From contig CALGYZ010000023.1 of NCBI GenBank assembly GCA_937934645.1, positions 1 to 64,000 on the forward strand: DNA of 64,000 bases, in the 5' to 3' direction. Under the pieces are notes generated by a model, which ran no database searches, was not told the origin of the DNA, and saw only the letters and a program-made list of their open reading frames with translations. Positions within the stretch are counted from its first letter, which is position 1, and each line of letters opens with the position of its first letter. The translations under genes were made by a program, and so were the position numbers. Of the stretch, positions 50,157-60,940 are shown in pieces. The stretch is from an uncultured Bacillaceae bacterium (GTDB taxonomy: Bacteria; Bacillota; Bacilli; Bacillales; Caldibacillaceae).

Positions 50157-51890
50157 TCATTTTCCATTTTTTCTCGTATGCAAGAATGCAATCAATTCGT
50201 CCACGCTTTTCGTATTGATCACGGTATCTTTTTTGATCCATGCAGACCTTGCATATTGAACACCAATTTCCATATTTTGTAATGTAGCGATTTGATGGCT
50301 ATCGGTATTGATCATAATTTTTACACCGACTTCCTGCGCCATCTTCAAATGCTCCCTTTTTAAATCTAATCGTTCAGGACTCGCATTTAGTTCCAATATC
50401 GTATTTGTTTCTCCTGCCATTTCAATTAAACGGCCGATGTCGACTGCATAGCCGTCCCGTTTTCCGATGATTCTTCCTGTCGGATGGGCAATCATATCAA
50501 CATACGGATTTTTGCATGCGGCTTCAAGCCGTTTCATGATCATTTCTTCACTCTGTCCGAATGCTGAATGGATGGACGCAATAACAAAATCCAATTGTGA
50601 TAAAAGTTCATGATCAAAATCTATTGAGCCGTCGGGTAAAATATCCACTTCGGATCCTGTCAAAACAGTAATATCATCATATTTTTCATTTAACTCCCGT
50701 ACCCGTTCAACTTGTCTTTTTAACCGGTCCGGTGTAAGACCGTTAGCCACTTTTAAATATTGCGAATGGTCCGTAATAGCCATATATTCATAGCCTCTTT
50801 CCCGGCATGCTTCGATCATCTCTTCAATAGAGCACGCCCCGTCGCTCCAGGTCGTATGAATATGCAAATCACCGCGGATGTCTTCCAAAGTAATCAGCTC
50901 ATTCAACCATCCGGTCTTATCAATTTCCGACCCGTCCTTTCGCAATTCCGGACTAATCCATGGCAGATTGAAATAATTAAAAAAATCCTTTTCAGAACTG
51001 AATGTGGTAACTCTACCCGTTTTCGCACATTCGACTCCGTATTCGCTGAGTTTTTCATTCCGTTCCTTTGCAATTTGCCGCATCCGGATATTATGTTCCT
51101 TGGAACCGGTAAAATGATGTAAAGCGGTAGCAAATTCTTCCGGTTTAACGATTCTGAAATCAACAGAAATCTCGAAGGCCGGATCGATGGAAAAAACACA
51201 GGTAATTTTCGTATCCCCTTCATTGATGACATCCTTAATATCCGGCAAATTCAAAATTTCCTTTTTCACGAGTTGCGGATCCCGGGTAGAAACAACAAAG
51301 TCAAGATCTTTCACTGTTTCTTCCATTCTTCTAACACTGCCGGCACGGGAAAATTGATGAATCGGACCGATTTCCAAGAGCTGCTCTTCAATCCACTTAA
51401 CAACCGGCAATACATCGCCAATGGCAAAACGCTGCTGGGTAAAGCGCATCTCCTCTAAACTTTTTAAAATGTTTTTTTCTTTTTTCGGGCCGAATCCTTT
51501 CAACTGCCGGACTTTTTTCTCTTCACACACCCGCTTCAAATCATGAACATTTTCCACACTCAATTCATGATATAACCGGGAAACTGTTTTACCGCCCAGT
51601 CCGGGAATTTGCAGCAGGGGAATAAGTCCCACCGGTATTTCCTTTTGCAATTGTTTCAATGTGTTCGAACTGCCCGTTTCTATATACTCTTCAATAACAG
51701 CTGCTGTACCTTTTCCAATATTCGGAATGGAAGTAAAATCACTGATTTCCTTCAAGGAACGTTCATCCCTCTCCAGTGAAGCGGCAGCACGGCGGAATGC
51801 CTGGATTTTAAAAGGGTTCTCCCCCTTCAGTTCCAAGTAAAGGGCAATCGTTTCCAAGAGCCGGATGATATCTTTTTTATTTATTTCCAA
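50157..51890 (-). CDS. polX: DNA polymerase X with PHP domain
   Basis: A 577-residue family X polymerase for base-excision repair. The N-terminal helix-hairpin-helix 8-kDa part is followed by the nucleotidyl-transferase with metal Asp residues in DLDFVVST and SVDFRIV, and a C-terminal PHP 3'-5' exonuclease domain begins HIHTTWSDG at about 345 and includes HPTGR and NTDSH. The start at TTG 51890 has AAAGGTG upstream and gives an N-terminus like B. subtilis PolX; a GTG at 51899 is alternative. Upstream of mutS2 in one operon. Confidence 0.94.
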   Translation of the reverse strand: MEINKKDIIRLLETIALYLELKGENPFKIQAFRRAAASLERDERSLKEISDFTSIPNIGKGTAAVIEEYIETGSSNTLKQLQKEIPVGLIPLLQIPGLGGKTVSRLYHELSVENVHDLKRVCEEKKVRQLKGFGPKKEKNILKSLEEMRFTQQRFAIGDVLPVVKWIEEQLLEIGPIHQFSRAGSVRRMEETVKDLDFVVSTRDPQLVKKEILNLPDIKDVINEGDTKITCVFSIDPAFEISVDFRIVKPEEFATALHHFTGSKEHNIRMRQIAKERNEKLSEYGVECAKTGRVTTFSSEKDFFNYFNLPWISPELRKDGSEIDKTGWLNELITLEDIRGDLHIHTTWSDGACSIEEMIEACRERGYEYMAITDHSQYLKVANGLTPDRLKRQVERVRELNEKYDDITVLTGSEVDILPDGSIDFDHELLSQLDFVIASIHSAFGQSEEMIMKRLEAACKNPYVDMIAHPTGRIIGKRDGYAVDIGRLIEMAGETNTILELNASPERLDLKREHLKMAQEVGVKIMINTDSHQIATLQNMEIGVQYARSAWIKKDTVINTKSVDELIAFLHTRKNGK

Positions 51891-52056
51891 TGCAATCACC
51901 TTTTTGATCAGCCTTTCCTGACTTTCTCATCGTTCTCCCTTAATACTGTAACATTGTTCACACGGTTATGTTTATTGTCGCCGGCCTGTTTACAACTAAA
52001 CATTGAACATGGAAGCCGGCCGGAAAAAAACGGGAAAATCGTTTTTGGAAGGAGTT

Positions 52057-52575
52057 TTAAAACCACATGCGGTAAATTTGCCGGGAGAATAGCGGTGTGT
52101 TTTCAATAATTCCTTTTGCTAAAGCGGATTGTTCAATCCAGCTCTGGATGTTTTCACCGGGAAGAAGAGCCAATATGTATAATACAAGAAACGTTATTAA
52201 ATAAACTTCTAAAAATCCAAGAATGCCTCCCGCCAATTTGTTCAGCTGTTTTATGACAGGGATGCGGCTTACAAAATTGAGCATGGAACCGGTCATATAC
52301 AAAAAAATTTTTGCAGCAAGGAATATGATGATAAAAGAGAGACCATTGTAAAAAGCTTGTTCTGCATTTATCAATCCCAAAAACAGTCCCAGAGAATCGT
52401 CCTGTGGAAACGGAATCCATAATTGGATCCGTCCGGCAAAATCCTTATAATACAAAACAGCAATAATAAAGGCAACAAAAAAACTTATCAAATGAATAAA
52501 TTGCAAAATAAAGCCCCTTTTCAGCCCGACGATAAAACCGGATGCTAATACGATAAGTAGAATGAAAGTCAACAT
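52057..52575 (-). CDS. cvpA: CvpA-family membrane protein (YshB)
   Basis: A 172-residue CvpA family protein with four hydrophobic helices and the conserved GLKRGFILQ after helix 1. Related proteins affect colicin V production, but the role in Bacillus is unknown. Two ATGs fit AAAGGA: 52581 (4 nt) and 52575 (10 nt); I take 52575 because MLTFILLIVLASGF aligns with B. subtilis YshB. It is followed 166 bp later by polX; the gap holds only a GCCGGC inverted repeat. Confidence 0.88.
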   Translation of the reverse strand: MLTFILLIVLASGFIVGLKRGFILQFIHLISFFVAFIIAVLYYKDFAGRIQLWIPFPQDDSLGLFLGLINAEQAFYNGLSFIIIFLAAKIFLYMTGSMLNFVSRIPVIKQLNKLAGGILGFLEVYLITFLVLYILALLPGENIQSWIEQSALAKGIIENTPLFSRQIYRMWF

Positions 52576-52635
52576 GCTCATCAATTCCTTTGAAAGTTTA
52601 ACAAACCCCGCTGAACAGCAAATTCCGGATCAAAC

Positions 52636-52896
52636 TTATTCATTCTTTTGATCCGCTTCTTTTTTCAATTTCTCATATTTTTCTTTTATTTTTACATAAT
52701 CGTTCACTGCATTGACCGCGGTCAAAACAGCAAGCTGGCTCGCATCCAGAGCTGAGTTTTTCCTTTTAATTTCCTTCATTTTTTCGTCGACTAGTTTGGC
52801 AACCTTTAAAATATGCTCGACAGATTCGGTACCGACAATCATATATTGTTGTCCGTATATTTCAACAGGAACCCTGTTTTTTTGTTCGTCTGACAA
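52636..52896 (-). CDS. zapA: Cell division protein ZapA
   Basis: An 86-residue ZapA that bundles FtsZ filaments. The beta-hairpin domain (VPVEIYGQQYMIVG) is followed by a coiled coil to the end. The start at TTG 52896 is 8 nt after GGAGG, and the resulting MSDEQK N-terminus matches B. subtilis ZapA; the ATG at 52902 is only 2 nt from the site. First gene of zapA-cvpA-polX-mutS2. rnhC, which precedes it in B. subtilis, is not present. Confidence 0.92.
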   Translation of the reverse strand: MSDEQKNRVPVEIYGQQYMIVGTESVEHILKVAKLVDEKMKEIKRKNSALDASQLAVLTAVNAVNDYVKIKEKYEKLKKEADQKNE

Positions 52897-53024
52897 GTTC
52901 ATTTCCTCCAATCGCCAGAATCCTTTTTAATCATAGCATGAAACAAAATCAATTGGAAAGTGTAATACTGGTTTTCTTGTACTCCTTTACTATATAATAA
53001 AAGAATTAGTCTTTTTTTCAAAAT

Positions 53025-53085
53025 AAAAACTGTCCCACTGGCACGCAGGACATAGCTTCCTGCATGCCGGGATGAGACAGTTTTT
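53025..53085 (-). terminator. pheST terminator
   Basis: AAAAACTGTC and GACAGTTTTT pair at the base and GCAGG/CCTGC inside. It immediately follows pheT. Confidence 0.8.
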
Positions 53086-53089
53086 ACGA

Positions 53090-55504
53090 TTATTTTCTTA
53101 ATTCCGCGCCTGCTTTTTCATGTAAAACGGATAAGATCTTTTCGTGAATCTCAGTTACTTCTTCATCCGTCAATGTCTTTTCCGGATCTAAATACGTGAG
53201 GGTAAATGCGACGGATTTTTTTCCGGCAGCGATGTTTTCACCCTCATATAAATCAAATACTTTTACATCTTTCAAAAGACGCCCGCCGGCTTCTTTAATT
53301 AATGCGGCAAGTTCTCCTGCCGATTGTTCTTTATCGACGATTAATGCAATATCCCGGGAAATGCTCGGGAATTTCGGGATGGCTTCGTATTGAAGCGGGG
53401 CGGTTTCTGCCTTTAACAGCCGTTCCATGTCGAGCTCAAAAACAAATACGTTTTTCACATCATATTCTTTCTCTTTTTCCGGATGGACTTTACCTAAAAA
53501 ACCGATGACTTCACCGTCAAGCAGGATATGCGCCGTTTGTCCAGGATGCATACCGTCAACTTCCGCTTTTTCATAACTTATTTTCGAATCCAGCTGCAAT
53601 TTTTCAAATAATGCTTCCAAAATTCCTTTAACGATATAAAAGTCTGCCAGCAGTTTTTCACCCTGCCACGGATGGTTTACGTAAAGACCTGTTATAGCAC
53701 CGGCAAGATGCTCTCTCTCCTCCGGAAGCACATCTTCACCTCTGGAAATAAACACCGTTCCTGTCTCATACAGGGCAATATGATCATTTTTCCGCGCAAT
53801 ATTATAACGGACGGCATCCAATAAATGCGGCAAGAGGCTATTTCTCAAAATGGAATGCTCCTCACTCATCGGCATAGCCAATTTAATCGGCTCGGAACGG
53901 TTCAAGGCAAATTGGCCGAATTTCTTTTCGTTTGTTAACGAGTATGTCATCGCCTGGTTCATGCCGGCACCTTCCAGTACATTTCTCACTACTCTTCTCT
54001 TCTTTTGATACGGAGTGAGAGTACCAGCTGTCCGGGGTCCCTCAGGAAGGGTTTCAGGTATGAGATCGTATCCGTACAACCGGGCAATTTCTTCATACAA
54101 ATCTTCTTTTATAGATATATCCGGTCTTCGGGAAGAAATTTCAACGTGAAAATTCGCGCCGTCCCTTTCATACTTAAATCTCAGCCGCCGGAATATATTT
54201 TCAACCGTTTCTGCCGGGATATTTGTTCCTAAAAATTTATTAACTTCCGGAAGCTCCACGGAAACTTTGACCGGCTTAACATCCAGCGCATCATCCTCTA
54301 CAGTTCCTTCAAGCACTTCACCGCCGGCTAATTCGGCAATGAGCATGCATGCCCGCTCTGCCGCCTCCCGTACCCGTGCCGGATCAATGCCTTTTTCAAA
54401 CCGGTTACTTGCCTCACTTCTGAGACCGTGGTCCAAAGAAGCTTTCCGGATCACTTTCGGGTCAAAATAAGCAGCTTCCAATAACACCGTCGTCGTATCA
54501 TCTGTAACTTCAGAATTTGCCCCGCCCATAACCCCTGCAAGGGCAACGGGTTCTTTTCCGTTCGTAATGACAAGATGATCCGGATTCAGTTTCCTTTCAA
54601 CATCATCCAATGTTGTGATCGTTTCTCCGTCTTTTGCCCGTCTGACTAAAATTTCTTTTGATCCCAGACAGTCATAGTCAAAGGCGTGTAACGGCTGTCC
54701 GTATTCAAGCAAAATATAGTTTGTAATGTCGACAACATTGTTGTGCGGACGTATACCTGCATTCATCAGACGGGTTTGCAGCCAGAGCGGCGACGGGCCG
54801 ATTTTTACATTTTTAATAACTTTTGCCGCATATAACGGGGCATCTTCCGGTGTTTCCACTTTAACCGTAATATAATCGCTTGCTTTTTCATTTCTCTCAT
54901 TCAGCCGGATTTCAGGCAACCGGACATCCTTATCCAAAATCGCCGCAGTCTCATACGCTACCCCGATCATACTCAAGCAATCCCCGCGGTTCGGCGTTAA
55001 ATCAAGTTCCAAAACAACATCGTCCATATTCAACAGTTCGAGGGCGTCGCTCCCCGGCTCTGCATCTTCAGGCAAAACAAAAATTCCGTCCGCGTATTCT
55101 TTCGGGACGACTTTGCTGTCGTAGCCGAGCTCCTGAAGGGAACAGATCATACCGTTCGATTGTTCCCCGCGGATTTTTCCTTTTTTAATTTTTATATTTC
55201 CGGCGATACGTGCACCCGGCTTGGCCACGATCACTTTTTGACCTGCCGCTACATTGGGGGCGCCGCAGACAATTTGTACCGGTTCATCTTCACCGATATC
55301 CACCCGGCATAAGCTCAAACGGTCGGCATTCGGATGTTTTTCACATGACAAAACATGGCCGACGACAATTTTTTTCAGTCCTTCCCCTTTTCGTTCTACC
55401 TGATCAACTTCAATCCCGGAGCGGGTAATTTTTTCGGCTAAATCTTCCGGTGTGATGTCACTTACATCGACATACGAACCAAGCCATTTATATGAAACAA
55501 GCAT
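53090..55504 (-). CDS. pheT: Phenylalanyl-tRNA synthetase beta subunit
   Basis: An 804-residue subunit. The N-terminal tRNA-binding (EMAP-like) domain covers about 39-150, B3/B4 editing and B5 domains follow, then a catalytic-like core and a C-terminal ferredoxin-fold anticodon-binding domain ([15 protein letters not shown] onward). It forms the alpha2-beta2 enzyme with PheS and edits misacylated Tyr. It lies 95 nt after pheS. Confidence 0.97.
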   Translation of the reverse strand: MLVSYKWLGSYVDVSDITPEDLAEKITRSGIEVDQVERKGEGLKKIVVGHVLSCEKHPNADRLSLCRVDIGEDEPVQIVCGAPNVAAGQKVIVAKPGARIAGNIKIKKGKIRGEQSNGMICSLQELGYDSKVVPKEYADGIFVLPEDAEPGSDALELLNMDDVVLELDLTPNRGDCLSMIGVAYETAAILDKDVRLPEIRLNERNEKASDYITVKVETPEDAPLYAAKVIKNVKIGPSPLWLQTRLMNAGIRPHNNVVDITNYILLEYGQPLHAFDYDCLGSKEILVRRAKDGETITTLDDVERKLNPDHLVITNGKEPVALAGVMGGANSEVTDDTTTVLLEAAYFDPKVIRKASLDHGLRSEASNRFEKGIDPARVREAAERACMLIAELAGGEVLEGTVEDDALDVKPVKVSVELPEVNKFLGTNIPAETVENIFRRLRFKYERDGANFHVEISSRRPDISIKEDLYEEIARLYGYDLIPETLPEGPRTAGTLTPYQKKRRVVRNVLEGAGMNQAMTYSLTNEKKFGQFALNRSEPIKLAMPMSEEHSILRNSLLPHLLDAVRYNIARKNDHIALYETGTVFISRGEDVLPEEREHLAGAITGLYVNHPWQGEKLLADFYIVKGILEALFEKLQLDSKISYEKAEVDGMHPGQTAHILLDGEVIGFLGKVHPEKEKEYDVKNVFVFELDMERLLKAETAPLQYEAIPKFPSISRDIALIVDKEQSAGELAALIKEAGGRLLKDVKVFDLYEGENIAAGKKSVAFTLTYLDPEKTLTDEEVTEIHEKILSVLHEKAGAELRK

Positions 55505-55599
55505 GCTGAAAACCTCCTGTATCTTTTGTACTCCTAAATAAGAAAGTTAAATTCCATATACTGTCTGTCCGTTTTATAGACTGAGGGTACCTGCTGTGA

Positions 55600-56640
55600 T
55601 TATAAATCAGCCGGATTAAATTGTTTCAGGAAACGGATATCGTTTGTATAAAAGTGACGGATATCATCAATGCCATATTTCAGCATGGCAATCCGTTCAG
55701 GCCCCATACCGAAAGCAAACCCGGAATATTTGTCCGGATCAAAACCGCTCATTCTCAATACATTCGGATGAACCATCCCGGCCCCTAAAATTTCGATCCA
55801 GCCGGTTCCTTTGCACACGTGGCATCCTGAACCGTCACACATTTTGCACGAAATATCCATTTCAACAGAGGGCTCGGTAAACGGGAAATAACTCGGACGG
55901 AGACGAATCTTCCGGTCTTCACCGAATATTTTTTTCGCAAAAATAGATAAGGTGCCTTTCAAATCACTCATTCGGATATTTTCATCAACAACAAGCCCTT
56001 CAATTTGCGTAAATTGGTGCGAATGTGTCGCATCATCATTGTCACGCCGGTACACATGTCCCGGACATATAATTTTCACCGGACCTTTTCCTTTCGCTTT
56101 TTCCATCGTCCGTGCCTGTACCGGGGAAGTATGGGTGCGGAGCAAAATTTCATTTGTTATATAAAAAGAATCCTGCATATCCCGTGCCGGGTGGTTTTTC
56201 GGTATATTTAACGCTTCAAAGTTGTAGTAATCCGTTTCAACTTCCGGTCCTTCGGCAACTTCATATCCCAATCCGATAAATAAATCTTCAATTTCCTGGA
56301 TAATTTTCGTCAGCGGATGAGGATTACCCAGATTAACCGGACGTCCCGGAAGCGTAACATCAATTGATTCTTCAGCAAGCTTCTTTTGAATTGCTTCTTC
56401 TTCCAGCTCTTTTTTTCTTTCTTCAATCCTTCCTGCTATAGTCGACCGTACCTCATTGGCCATTGCACCGACGACAGGCCGCTCCTCCGGAGGGAGTTTG
56501 CCCATCCCTCTCAACACTTCCGTGATCGGTCCTTTTTTTCCTAAATAGCGGACCCGGACATCGTTTAATTGTTTTAAATCAAGGGCGTCTTCTATTTCTT
56601 TCAAAGCTTCTGCCTTTAATGTTTCAAGACGTTCTTTCAC
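55600..56640 (-). CDS. pheS: Phenylalanyl-tRNA synthetase alpha subunit
   Basis: A 346-residue class II catalytic subunit. An N-terminal coiled coil (1-90) precedes motif 2 ([21 protein letters not shown]) and motif 3 ([18 protein letters not shown]); a CxxC pair (CKMCDG, CHVCKG) lies in the insert. The start is GTG 56640 with GGGAGGT upstream. Expression is governed by the T-box leader. Confidence 0.97.
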   Translation of the reverse strand: MKERLETLKAEALKEIEDALDLKQLNDVRVRYLGKKGPITEVLRGMGKLPPEERPVVGAMANEVRSTIAGRIEERKKELEEEAIQKKLAEESIDVTLPGRPVNLGNPHPLTKIIQEIEDLFIGLGYEVAEGPEVETDYYNFEALNIPKNHPARDMQDSFYITNEILLRTHTSPVQARTMEKAKGKGPVKIICPGHVYRRDNDDATHSHQFTQIEGLVVDENIRMSDLKGTLSIFAKKIFGEDRKIRLRPSYFPFTEPSVEMDISCKMCDGSGCHVCKGTGWIEILGAGMVHPNVLRMSGFDPDKYSGFAFGMGPERIAMLKYGIDDIRHFYTNDIRFLKQFNPADL

Positions 56641-56679
56641 GTTTATACCTCCCTGAAAGTATTTAAATTCCTAAAACAA

Positions 56680-56963
56680 AAAATCCCCGTCCGTAAAGGG
56701 ACGAGGATTGTATTCGCGGTACCACCCTTTTTAATGCAATTTACCGGCTGGTAAAATTGCATTCACTCCATTTGGTAACGGTCTTCCCGCCCGATCTTTA
56801 CGCTCCGGGTGATTCCGGAACGGTCCCGACCGGGAGTTCATGGGGTGAAATTTCGTTTGGACCGGTTGGAAATGCTTCCAGTCAAGGCATCTCCTCCCTG
56901 TAAACCGGCAATCCCAAACGACAGGTCCCCAATCATCACTTGTATCCTTATTCAAGTTATCAT
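56680..56963 (-). promoter_or_regulatory. T-box leader of pheST
   Basis: T-box GGGTGGTACCGCG lies at 56727-56715, followed by a terminator stem (AATCCTCGTCC / GGACGGGGATT) with T6. A UUC (Phe) triplet lies in the specifier region GGAAGCATTTCCAACC near 56870. Uncharged tRNA-Phe is the expected inducer. Confidence 0.93.
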
Positions 56964-56969
56964 TAATTT

Positions 56970-56998
56970 ATTATATATTGGTTTTTTCCGTTTCGCAA
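56970..56998 (-). promoter_or_regulatory. Promoter of pheST
   Basis: TTGCGA (56998-56993), 17 nt, TATAAT (56975-56970), just upstream of the T-box leader. Confidence 0.75.
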
Positions 56999-57034
56999 CG
57001 GTCGTACGGGAATTATATATATACTTCCGAATAT

Positions 57035-57790
57035 TTAAACAAGGTTTCCCCGCAAATAATATAATAAAATTCCCGTGGCAACCGAAACATTTAATGACTC
57101 ATTCTTTCCATATATAGGAATATATAAGTTTTTTTCTGCTTTTTGTAAATGCTCTTCACTGACACCCTGACCTTCATTTCCAACAATCAAAGCAAACGAT
57201 TTTTGCGGGGCAACCTCATACATCGGCACGCCGTTTTTAACAGCAGTGCCGAAGACGGGAATTTTCATTTTATTCAGCCGCTCAATCCAATCGTGCAAAT
57301 TTCCGCGGACAACCGGAAGATGAAAATGGCTGCCCTGGGCCGCACGCAATACCTTAGAATTATATATATCAGCGCTTCCTTCGCCGACGATAACCGCATC
57401 AAGTCCTGCACTGTCCGCCGTGCGGATTAACGTGCCGAGATTTCCGGGATCTTGCACTGCGTCCAATAATAAAAACCGCTTTCCGGAAACCGAGGCATCT
57501 TCCATTTGACGGCAGACCGCAAAAATTCCCTGGGGTGTTTCCGTATCGGAAATCACCTTGGCAATTTCTTCGGAAACGATGTACAGACTTTCTCCGCTAT
57601 TGAAGTCCGGTACGCTTTCATAATACGCTTCCGTCATGATCAGTTCCGCAATAATTCCCGTTTCTAATGCCTCTTCAACAAGATGCCGGCCTTCGATCAA
57701 AAACAACCCTGTTTTTTCCCGTTCTTTCTTTTTCAATAATTTTTTCCAACGTTTTACATTCTCATTTTTCGTTGATCGTATATATTTCAT
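57035..57790 (-). CDS. ysgA: SpoU/TrmH-family RNA 2'-O-methyltransferase
   Basis: A 251-residue RlmB/TrmH-type methyltransferase. The N-terminal substrate-binding part (FLIEGRHLVEEAL) is followed by the SPOUT domain with motifs DPGNLGTLIRTAD, IVGNEGQGV and IPIYGKNESLNVSVA. Likely methylates a 23S rRNA or tRNA ribose; the exact site is unknown. Position next to pheS and sspI matches B. subtilis ysgA. Confidence 0.92.
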   Translation of the reverse strand: MKYIRSTKNENVKRWKKLLKKKEREKTGLFLIEGRHLVEEALETGIIAELIMTEAYYESVPDFNSGESLYIVSEEIAKVISDTETPQGIFAVCRQMEDASVSGKRFLLLDAVQDPGNLGTLIRTADSAGLDAVIVGEGSADIYNSKVLRAAQGSHFHLPVVRGNLHDWIERLNKMKIPVFGTAVKNGVPMYEVAPQKSFALIVGNEGQGVSEEHLQKAEKNLYIPIYGKNESLNVSVATGILLYYLRGNLV

Positions 57791-57847
57791 CCGTGATCTC
57801 CTTTACACCCGTACTGTCATTACTTTTCATTATACCGGAATTGGGAT

Positions 57848-57877
57848 ACATAATACATCTCAAAAAGTAACACAATA
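57848..57877 (+). promoter_or_regulatory. Possible sigma-G promoter of sspI
   Basis: ACATA (57848-57852), 18 nt, CACAATA (57871-57877) differs from GMATR-N18-CATNMTA at two positions. Plausible because sspI is a forespore gene. Confidence 0.35.
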
Positions 57878-57911
57878 TCCATGATCAAATTAAACATACG
57901 GAGGGATGAAA

Positions 57912-58121
57912 ATGAACTTTAATTTAAGAAATGCCATTAAACAGAATGTAGCAGATAACTCCCTTGAAGAGCTGCAAGAAACGATTGTCGATGCAATCCA
58001 AACTGGGGAAGAAAAGATGCTACCGGGTCTCGGGGTCTTATTTGAAATTATCTGGCAACAGGCGAGTCCGGAAGAAAAACGAATGATGCTGGAGAACCTG
58101 GAGGTAGGATTAAAACAATAA
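57912..58121 (+). CDS. sspI: Small acid-soluble spore protein I
   Basis: A 69-residue SspI. The core [22 protein letters not shown] is nearly the same as in B. subtilis. The start at 57912 has GGAGGG 6 nt upstream; an ATG at 57906 abuts the site. A minor forespore protein of unknown exact role. Divergent from ysgA. Confidence 0.96.
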   Translation: MNFNLRNAIKQNVADNSLEELQETIVDAIQTGEEKMLPGLGVLFEIIWQQASPEEKRMMLENLEVGLKQ

Positions 58122-58178
58122 TGCTGCTTTATGGACAGAGACGGCAAAATCATACATTAAAAAAATAAATATATCCCA

Positions 58179-58970
58179 ATGACCTCGTTAACAAGTGGTC
58201 TGGTTCAGGAAGTAGCAGAAGGAGTCTTTTTTTATACGATTCAAATCGTCAATATCGTATTTATAAAAACCAAAAACAGTATCGTATTAATTGATACAGG
58301 CATGCCGGGGAGCGGGAGGCAAATCATTGAATTAATGGAAGGGATCTTTGGATCTGTCACACATCCCGGCACCATCATATTAATACACGGACATTTTGAC
58401 CATGCCGGTTCGGTTGAACAATTATTGAAGCGGTGGCATATACCAGTATACGCCTACCCGCTGGAAATTCCTTATTTAACAGGGAAAAAAAGTTATCCGG
58501 AACCTGACGGGACGGTGGAAGGCGGCCTTATTGCAAAGCTGTCACCGTTATTTCCAAATGAAAGCATTGATCTTGGTGACAGTGTAAGACCGCTGCCAAA
58601 CGACGGTTCGCTCCCCCTTCTTCCCGGCAGGCGGTGGATTCATACGCCAGGACATACAGAAGGGCATATCTCCCTGTTCCGGGAAAAAGACCGGACATTA
58701 ATTGCGGGTGATGCTTTTATTACAGTCAGGCAGGATTCCCTTTATAAAGTGCTCTTACAAAAACAGGAAATATACGGTCCGCCCCGATACTTTACAACCG
58801 ATTGGGAACAAGCAAAAGCATCGGTGGCTAAATTGGCCGGAATGGATCCGTATATTGCAGTCACAGGGCACGGCCTGCCATTGGAAGGGGATGAGCTGGA
58901 GCAAGGTCTTGCCAAACTTGTCAAGCAATTCGATACAATGGCCAGACCGGATTACGGAAAATTTGTTTGA
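58179..58970 (+). CDS. Metallo-beta-lactamase-fold hydrolase
   Basis: A 263-residue MBL-fold protein. The metal motif HGHFDHAG is near residue 71, with further ligands in HTPGHTEGH near 155 and AGDAF near 175, and the last His in VTGHGLP. The substrate is unknown; the fold covers glyoxalase II-like and lactonase-like enzymes. There is no visible ribosome binding site before the ATG, although no other start fits the frame. Ends at a terminator shared with ysdC. Confidence 0.85.
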   Translation: MTSLTSGLVQEVAEGVFFYTIQIVNIVFIKTKNSIVLIDTGMPGSGRQIIELMEGIFGSVTHPGTIILIHGHFDHAGSVEQLLKRWHIPVYAYPLEIPYLTGKKSYPEPDGTVEGGLIAKLSPLFPNESIDLGDSVRPLPNDGSLPLLPGRRWIHTPGHTEGHISLFREKDRTLIAGDAFITVRQDSLYKVLLQKQEIYGPPRYFTTDWEQAKASVAKLAGMDPYIAVTGHGLPLEGDELEQGLAKLVKQFDTMARPDYGKFV

Positions 58971-58981
58971 ACCGGCTAATG

Positions 58982-59013
58982 AAAAATGACGTGTACACTG
59001 ACACGTCATTTTT
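58982..59013. terminator. Bidirectional terminator between the MBL gene and ysdC
   Basis: AAAAATGACGTGT pairs perfectly with ACACGTCATTTTT around ACACTG. Confidence 0.93.
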
Positions 59014-59019
59014 AATTGA

Positions 59020-60108
59020 TTAGTTGTATTTTATTTTGTTCACCGCATCCGCATCAAGCCGTTTAACGACTTCAGTCATTAATTTCACCGTATTTTCATA
59101 ATCATCCCGGTGAATGATGCTTGCGTGAGAGTGGAGATAACGGGTTGCGATCGTAACGGCAATGGATGGAACACCGCTTTTTGTTAAATGAATGGAACCC
59201 GCGTCCGTTCCGCCTCCAGGAATGGATTCAAACTGATACGGTATGTTTAAGTCTTCTGCCACATCAATCACAAATTCGCGCAAACCTTTGTGGGAAACGA
59301 GTGACGCATCGTAAATAATGATTTGCGGTCCCTCGCCGAGCTTGCTCATCGATTCTTTTTCTGTCACACCCGGAGTATCCCCCGCGGTTCCGACATCCAA
59401 AGCAAAACCGATATCCGGCTCAATTTGATATGCGGCGGTTTTCGCTCCGCGTAAGCCAACTTCTTCCTGTACAGCTCCAACGCCGTAAACGATGTTCGGA
59501 TGATTTTCCTTTTGTAAATTTTTCATTACGTCGATTACCACCGCGCAGCCGATCCGGTTATCCCATGCTTTGGCAAGCAAATACTTTTCATTTTTCATAA
59601 CGGTGAATTCAAAATATGGAACAATCATGTCTCCGGGACGAATCCCCCATGATTCTGCTTCTTCTTTGTCCTTTGCACCGATATCGATAAACATATCTTT
59701 GATATCAAAGGGCTTCTTACGGGCCTCGGGCGATAAAATATGCGGCGGTTTAGAACCGATAACCCCGGTGATCGTATCTCCTTTAGAAGTCACGATCGTT
59801 ACCCGCTGGGCAAGAAGAACCTGGCTCCACCATCCGCCCACCGTTTGGAAACGAATAAATCCTTTATCATCAATTTGCTTTACCATAAAGCCGACTTCAT
59901 CGAGATGGGCACCAAGCATGATTTTCGGGCCATTTTCTTTTCCAGTTTTCCGGGCGATTAAACTGCCGAGACCGTCAAAAGATAATTCGTCGGCATACGG
60001 TTCTATGTATTTTTTCATAACATCCCTTACTTCCCGTTCATTGCCGGGAATACCTTTAGCATCGGTTAAATCTTTAAGCATCTTCAATGTTTCGTCGGGC
60101 TGTGTCAA
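59020..60108 (-). CDS. ysdC: M42-family metallo-aminopeptidase YsdC
   Basis: A 362-residue M42 peptidase or endoglucanase-like protein. Metal ligands are in GAHLDEVGF near 68, AWDNRIGC near 180, QEEVGLRGA near 212, [10 protein letters not shown] near 236 and RYLHSHAS near 320. It trims N-terminal residues from peptides. The start is TTG 60108, 6 nt after GGAGGG. It has its own promoter. Confidence 0.94.
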   Translation of the reverse strand: MTQPDETLKMLKDLTDAKGIPGNEREVRDVMKKYIEPYADELSFDGLGSLIARKTGKENGPKIMLGAHLDEVGFMVKQIDDKGFIRFQTVGGWWSQVLLAQRVTIVTSKGDTITGVIGSKPPHILSPEARKKPFDIKDMFIDIGAKDKEEAESWGIRPGDMIVPYFEFTVMKNEKYLLAKAWDNRIGCAVVIDVMKNLQKENHPNIVYGVGAVQEEVGLRGAKTAAYQIEPDIGFALDVGTAGDTPGVTEKESMSKLGEGPQIIIYDASLVSHKGLREFVIDVAEDLNIPYQFESIPGGGTDAGSIHLTKSGVPSIAVTIATRYLHSHASIIHRDDYENTVKLMTEVVKRLDADAVNKIKYN

Positions 60109-60138
60109 GCCGATCCCTCCTTATAACGGTATATTTTT

Positions 60139-60167
60139 ATTATACTAAAGTATAATTGCCGGAACAA
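60139..60167 (-). promoter_or_regulatory. Promoter of ysdC
   Basis: TTGTTC (60167-60162), 17 nt, TATAAT (60144-60139), about 30 nt before the TTG start. Confidence 0.65.
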
Positions 60168-60248
60168 ACTGGAAATCCCTGTTGTTTATTTAACTTGACA
60201 CCTGTTTCCGGGGCAAGTTAATATTTATCTGTTTATACGGACGATCTG

Positions 60249-60677
60249 TCAGCATAGCGCTGATCCATTATCCGGACATTGCTGAAGGGGTACGATACGG
60301 TTATTAATGAAGAAGTCTCAAACAATTCCCAGGGGCAAAAACAATTGCTAACAATCGCCCGGGCCATTTTAAAAAATCCGCCCATTTTAATATTGGATGA
60401 AGCAACCAGCAATGTCGATACGAGAACGGAAATGGAGATTCAAAAAACGATGAATACACTGATGGCCGGCTGGACAAGTCTGGTCATCGCCCACAAATTG
60501 TCGACCATCCGCAAGACTGATCTGATTCTCGTCATGAAATCAGGAAAACTCATTGAAAAGGGAACCCATGAACAGTTGCTGAAAGCCGGCGGACTGTACC
60601 GAGATTTATACAACAGCCGTTTTCATTTATCTCAGAAAACGAACAGCGAAGCAAAACAGGAAAAAAATAAAAATTGA
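60249..60677 (+). pseudogene. C-terminal remnant of an ABC exporter nucleotide-binding domain
   Basis: The intact frame (from about 60279, 132 residues) starts inside the nucleotide-binding domain: KGYDTVINEEVSNNSQGQKQ (ABC signature variant NSQGQ), Walker B ILILDEATS, H-loop VIAHKLST. The Walker A half and all transmembrane segments are missing. Just upstream, AGCGCTGATCC can be read as the usual A-D-H-F-I-R stretch only if one base is restored, so a frameshift marks the edge. Closest in type to YfiC/YknV-like heterodimeric exporters. No ribosome site; not expected to function. Confidence 0.8.
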
Positions 60678-60696
60678 ATAAAGAAGGAATTTAAAG

Positions 60697-60888
60697 ATAA
60701 AAAAATTACCGGTTTATTTAACACTTATTGTGACCGGAACGGTTGCAATCATTCTAACAAAAACGATGGATTTATCGGATGCATTGGAATGGATGCTTAT
60801 TGGCACTGCTGTTGTCTTGAGTTTATCCGGTGCAATCGCTGTTACCATATATGCCCTTGGACATGACGTAGCCTTTTCTTGGTTTTGA
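60697..60888 (+). CDS. 63-codon two-helix membrane ORF with a possible AUA start
   Basis: An open frame reads KKLPVYLTLIVTGTVAIIL, then KTMDLSDALEW, then a second long hydrophobic segment through ALGHDVAF, and stops at 60886. AAGGA lies about 8 nt before an ATA codon at 60697, and no ATG, GTG or TTG fits between the site and the hydrophobic stretch; ATG codons inside (TMDLS, WMLIG) would remove helix 1. It may use AUA, or the start was lost by mutation. It follows the ABC remnant and ends before the dut terminator. Family not recognised. Confidence 0.4.
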   Translation: MKKLPVYLTLIVTGTVAIILTKTMDLSDALEWMLIGTAVVLSLSGAIAVTIYALGHDVAFSWF

Positions 60889-60890
60889 CA

Positions 60891-60940
60891 AAGAAAAAAA
60901 CCGGGTTGGCCGGATACATGGGCACTACCCGGTTTTCTTT
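60891..60940 (-). terminator. dut terminator
   Basis: AAACCGGGT and ACCCGGTTT pair; the minus strand ends with a T-rich run. It begins at the dut stop codon. Confidence 0.75.
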
